Shown here piece by piece: positions 63,255 through 64,000 of a stretch of DNA of 64,000 nucleotides (position 1 is its first letter; every line of letters starts with the position of its first letter). Source of the stretch: Saccharibacillus sp. O23 (lineage in GTDB: Bacteria; Bacillota; Bacilli; Paenibacillales; Paenibacillaceae); assembly GCF_002205895.1 (NCBI RefSeq), contig NZ_NJDE01000003.1:186001-250000 (forward strand), read 5' to 3'. The translations under genes were made by a program, and so were the position numbers. The notes under the pieces were generated by a model. It was given only the letters and a program-made list of their open reading frames with translations. It did no database searches and was not told the origin of the DNA.

Positions 63255-63456
63255 GCTTGTCACTTCCTCGTTTGTCGGTTGGCCGATTCGGCCCGCCGCC
63301 CGCGCTCTCGCGCTTCCGGCGCTGACCATCCTATCACAGAATCTTCTCCGGCGCCATGAAAATCGAGCGGTACCGCAACCTGCGCCCGCGTCCGCGCGTA
63401 TGCTTGTGCATACCGCAATTCGTTCCTTATCCGATCCATAGAAGGAGTGCAGGTTC

Positions 63457-64000
63457 ATGTCCACAATCAACGCGAGCATTACGGAAGGCGTTCTTCGCAC
63501 GCGCAAAAAGCTGCGCCAAGATACGCTCGTCTCGATCTTCGAAGAGTTCGACGGCGAACGGATGGCGCTTAGCGACGCCAAACGTTCGGAGAAATACCGC
63601 AAGATGGCGCTCAGCCCGTTTTCTTTCTACCGGGGCAGCGCGTATTTGTTCTATTTCGACGTGACCCGGCAGTATTTCCCTTACCACACGCCGAAAGAAC
63701 GGCCGACGTGGGTGCAGGGCGATCTGCATTTCGAGAATTTCGGCGCGTTCCAGAGCGAATCGGGGCGAATCGTCTATGACGTGAACGACTTCGACGAAGG
63801 GTATGTCGGTTCGTATCTGTACGACGTCGTGCGCATGGCCGTCAGCATCATGCTGGTCGCGCGCCAGCTGGATTATTCGCCGGAAGAACAGGTCGAAGCG
63901 GCCGCGCATTATCTGCGTTCGTATTACAAACAGATCGACAAGTTCGCTTGCGGCAAAGACGATCCGGCCGACTTCGTCGTCGATTCGGACTGCGCCAAAG
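63457..64000 (+). CDS. DUF2252 family protein (partial)
   Basis: The first 181 residues of a DUF2252 protein, cut by the window end. Markers are KMALSPFSFYRGSAYLFYFD, the family motif VQGDLHFENFGAFQSESGRI and VYDVNDFDEGYVGSYLYDVV, which resemble the metal- and phosphate-binding loops of kinase-like phosphotransferases. GAAGGAG precedes the ATG at 63457. The function of the family is not established. Confidence 0.88.
   Translation, partial: MSTINASITEGVLRTRKKLRQDTLVSIFEEFDGERMALSDAKRSEKYRKMALSPFSFYRGSAYLFYFDVTRQYFPYHTPKERPTWVQGDLHFENFGAFQSESGRIVYDVNDFDEGYVGSYLYDVVRMAVSIMLVARQLDYSPEEQVEAAAHYLRSYYKQIDKFACGKDDPADFVVDSDCAK

Overview
The window is a high-GC Firmicute chromosome segment, most like Paenibacillaceae (Paenibacillus or Saccharibacillus type). 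The evidence is near-universal AGGAGG-type ribosome binding sites, frequent GTG and TTG starts, a YesM/YesN-type two-component system paired with a sugar ABC transporter, a Spo0M homologue, an IDEAL-domain protein, Fur-, CcpA- and MerR-type sites, and low-GC promoter islands in a GC-rich background. No rRNA, tRNA, CRISPR array, prophage or insertion sequence was seen. The first gene (a sugar permease) and the last gene (DUF2252) are cut by the window edges.

Layout. 1-9.3 kb is a carbohydrate module: ABC permease and lipoprotein binding protein, then an operon encoding a second, membrane-anchored binding-protein paralogue, a YesM-like kinase and a YesN-like regulator, and a divergent secreted GH43 glycosidase with a carbohydrate-binding domain. 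9.4-14.5 kb holds an Ig-like lipoprotein, formate-tetrahydrofolate ligase and a large membrane-anchored beta-propeller. 14.6-19.5 kb has a nitroreductase and a DUF2339/DUF3999 membrane pair. 19.7-25.4 kb holds an MFS pump with its TetR regulator, a DoxX protein behind a perfect Fnr/Rex-like palindrome, small hypotheticals, a GH18 protein and an IDEAL protein. 25.6-33.9 kb has an Rrf2 regulator, a Fur-boxed siderophore-binding protein, a P-type Ca2+-like ATPase, a DUF4173 membrane protein and an SgrR-like regulator.

34-39 kb is the richest region for regulation. It holds a four-copy inverted intergenic repeat; an HxlR regulator; a RidA gene behind a 21-codon leader ORF with two mutually exclusive hairpins; a zinc-less MDR oxidoreductase; and a CatB/Vat-type acetyltransferase behind a promoter, an 8-codon leader ORF and an internal terminator. 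Next come a K+ channel and DUF4178, then a tightly coupled five-gene operon (43.3-39.9 kb) with a glutathionylspermidine-synthase-like ATP-grasp ligase, DUF350, a DUF4247 lipoprotein and a Ser/Gly-rich protein ending in GGFFGG.

43.6-55.7 kb holds PutP, a POT peptide transporter, RhaM, an RlmN-family methyltransferase, an HD-GYP protein, an SDR epimerase, a MerR/CPBP pair with a textbook MerR operator, an FAD oxidoreductase and Spo0M. 55.9-64 kb holds an LLM flavin oxidoreductase, three tandem soluble PAS-MCP paralogues, a membrane diguanylate cyclase, uridine kinase, a GIY-YIG protein and DUF2252. The best candidates for undescribed biology are the leader attenuators at 35.0 and 37.9 kb, the ligase operon with its possible tag-like substrate, the binding-protein paralogue in the sensor operon, and a long regulatory element shared by two loci 8 kb apart.
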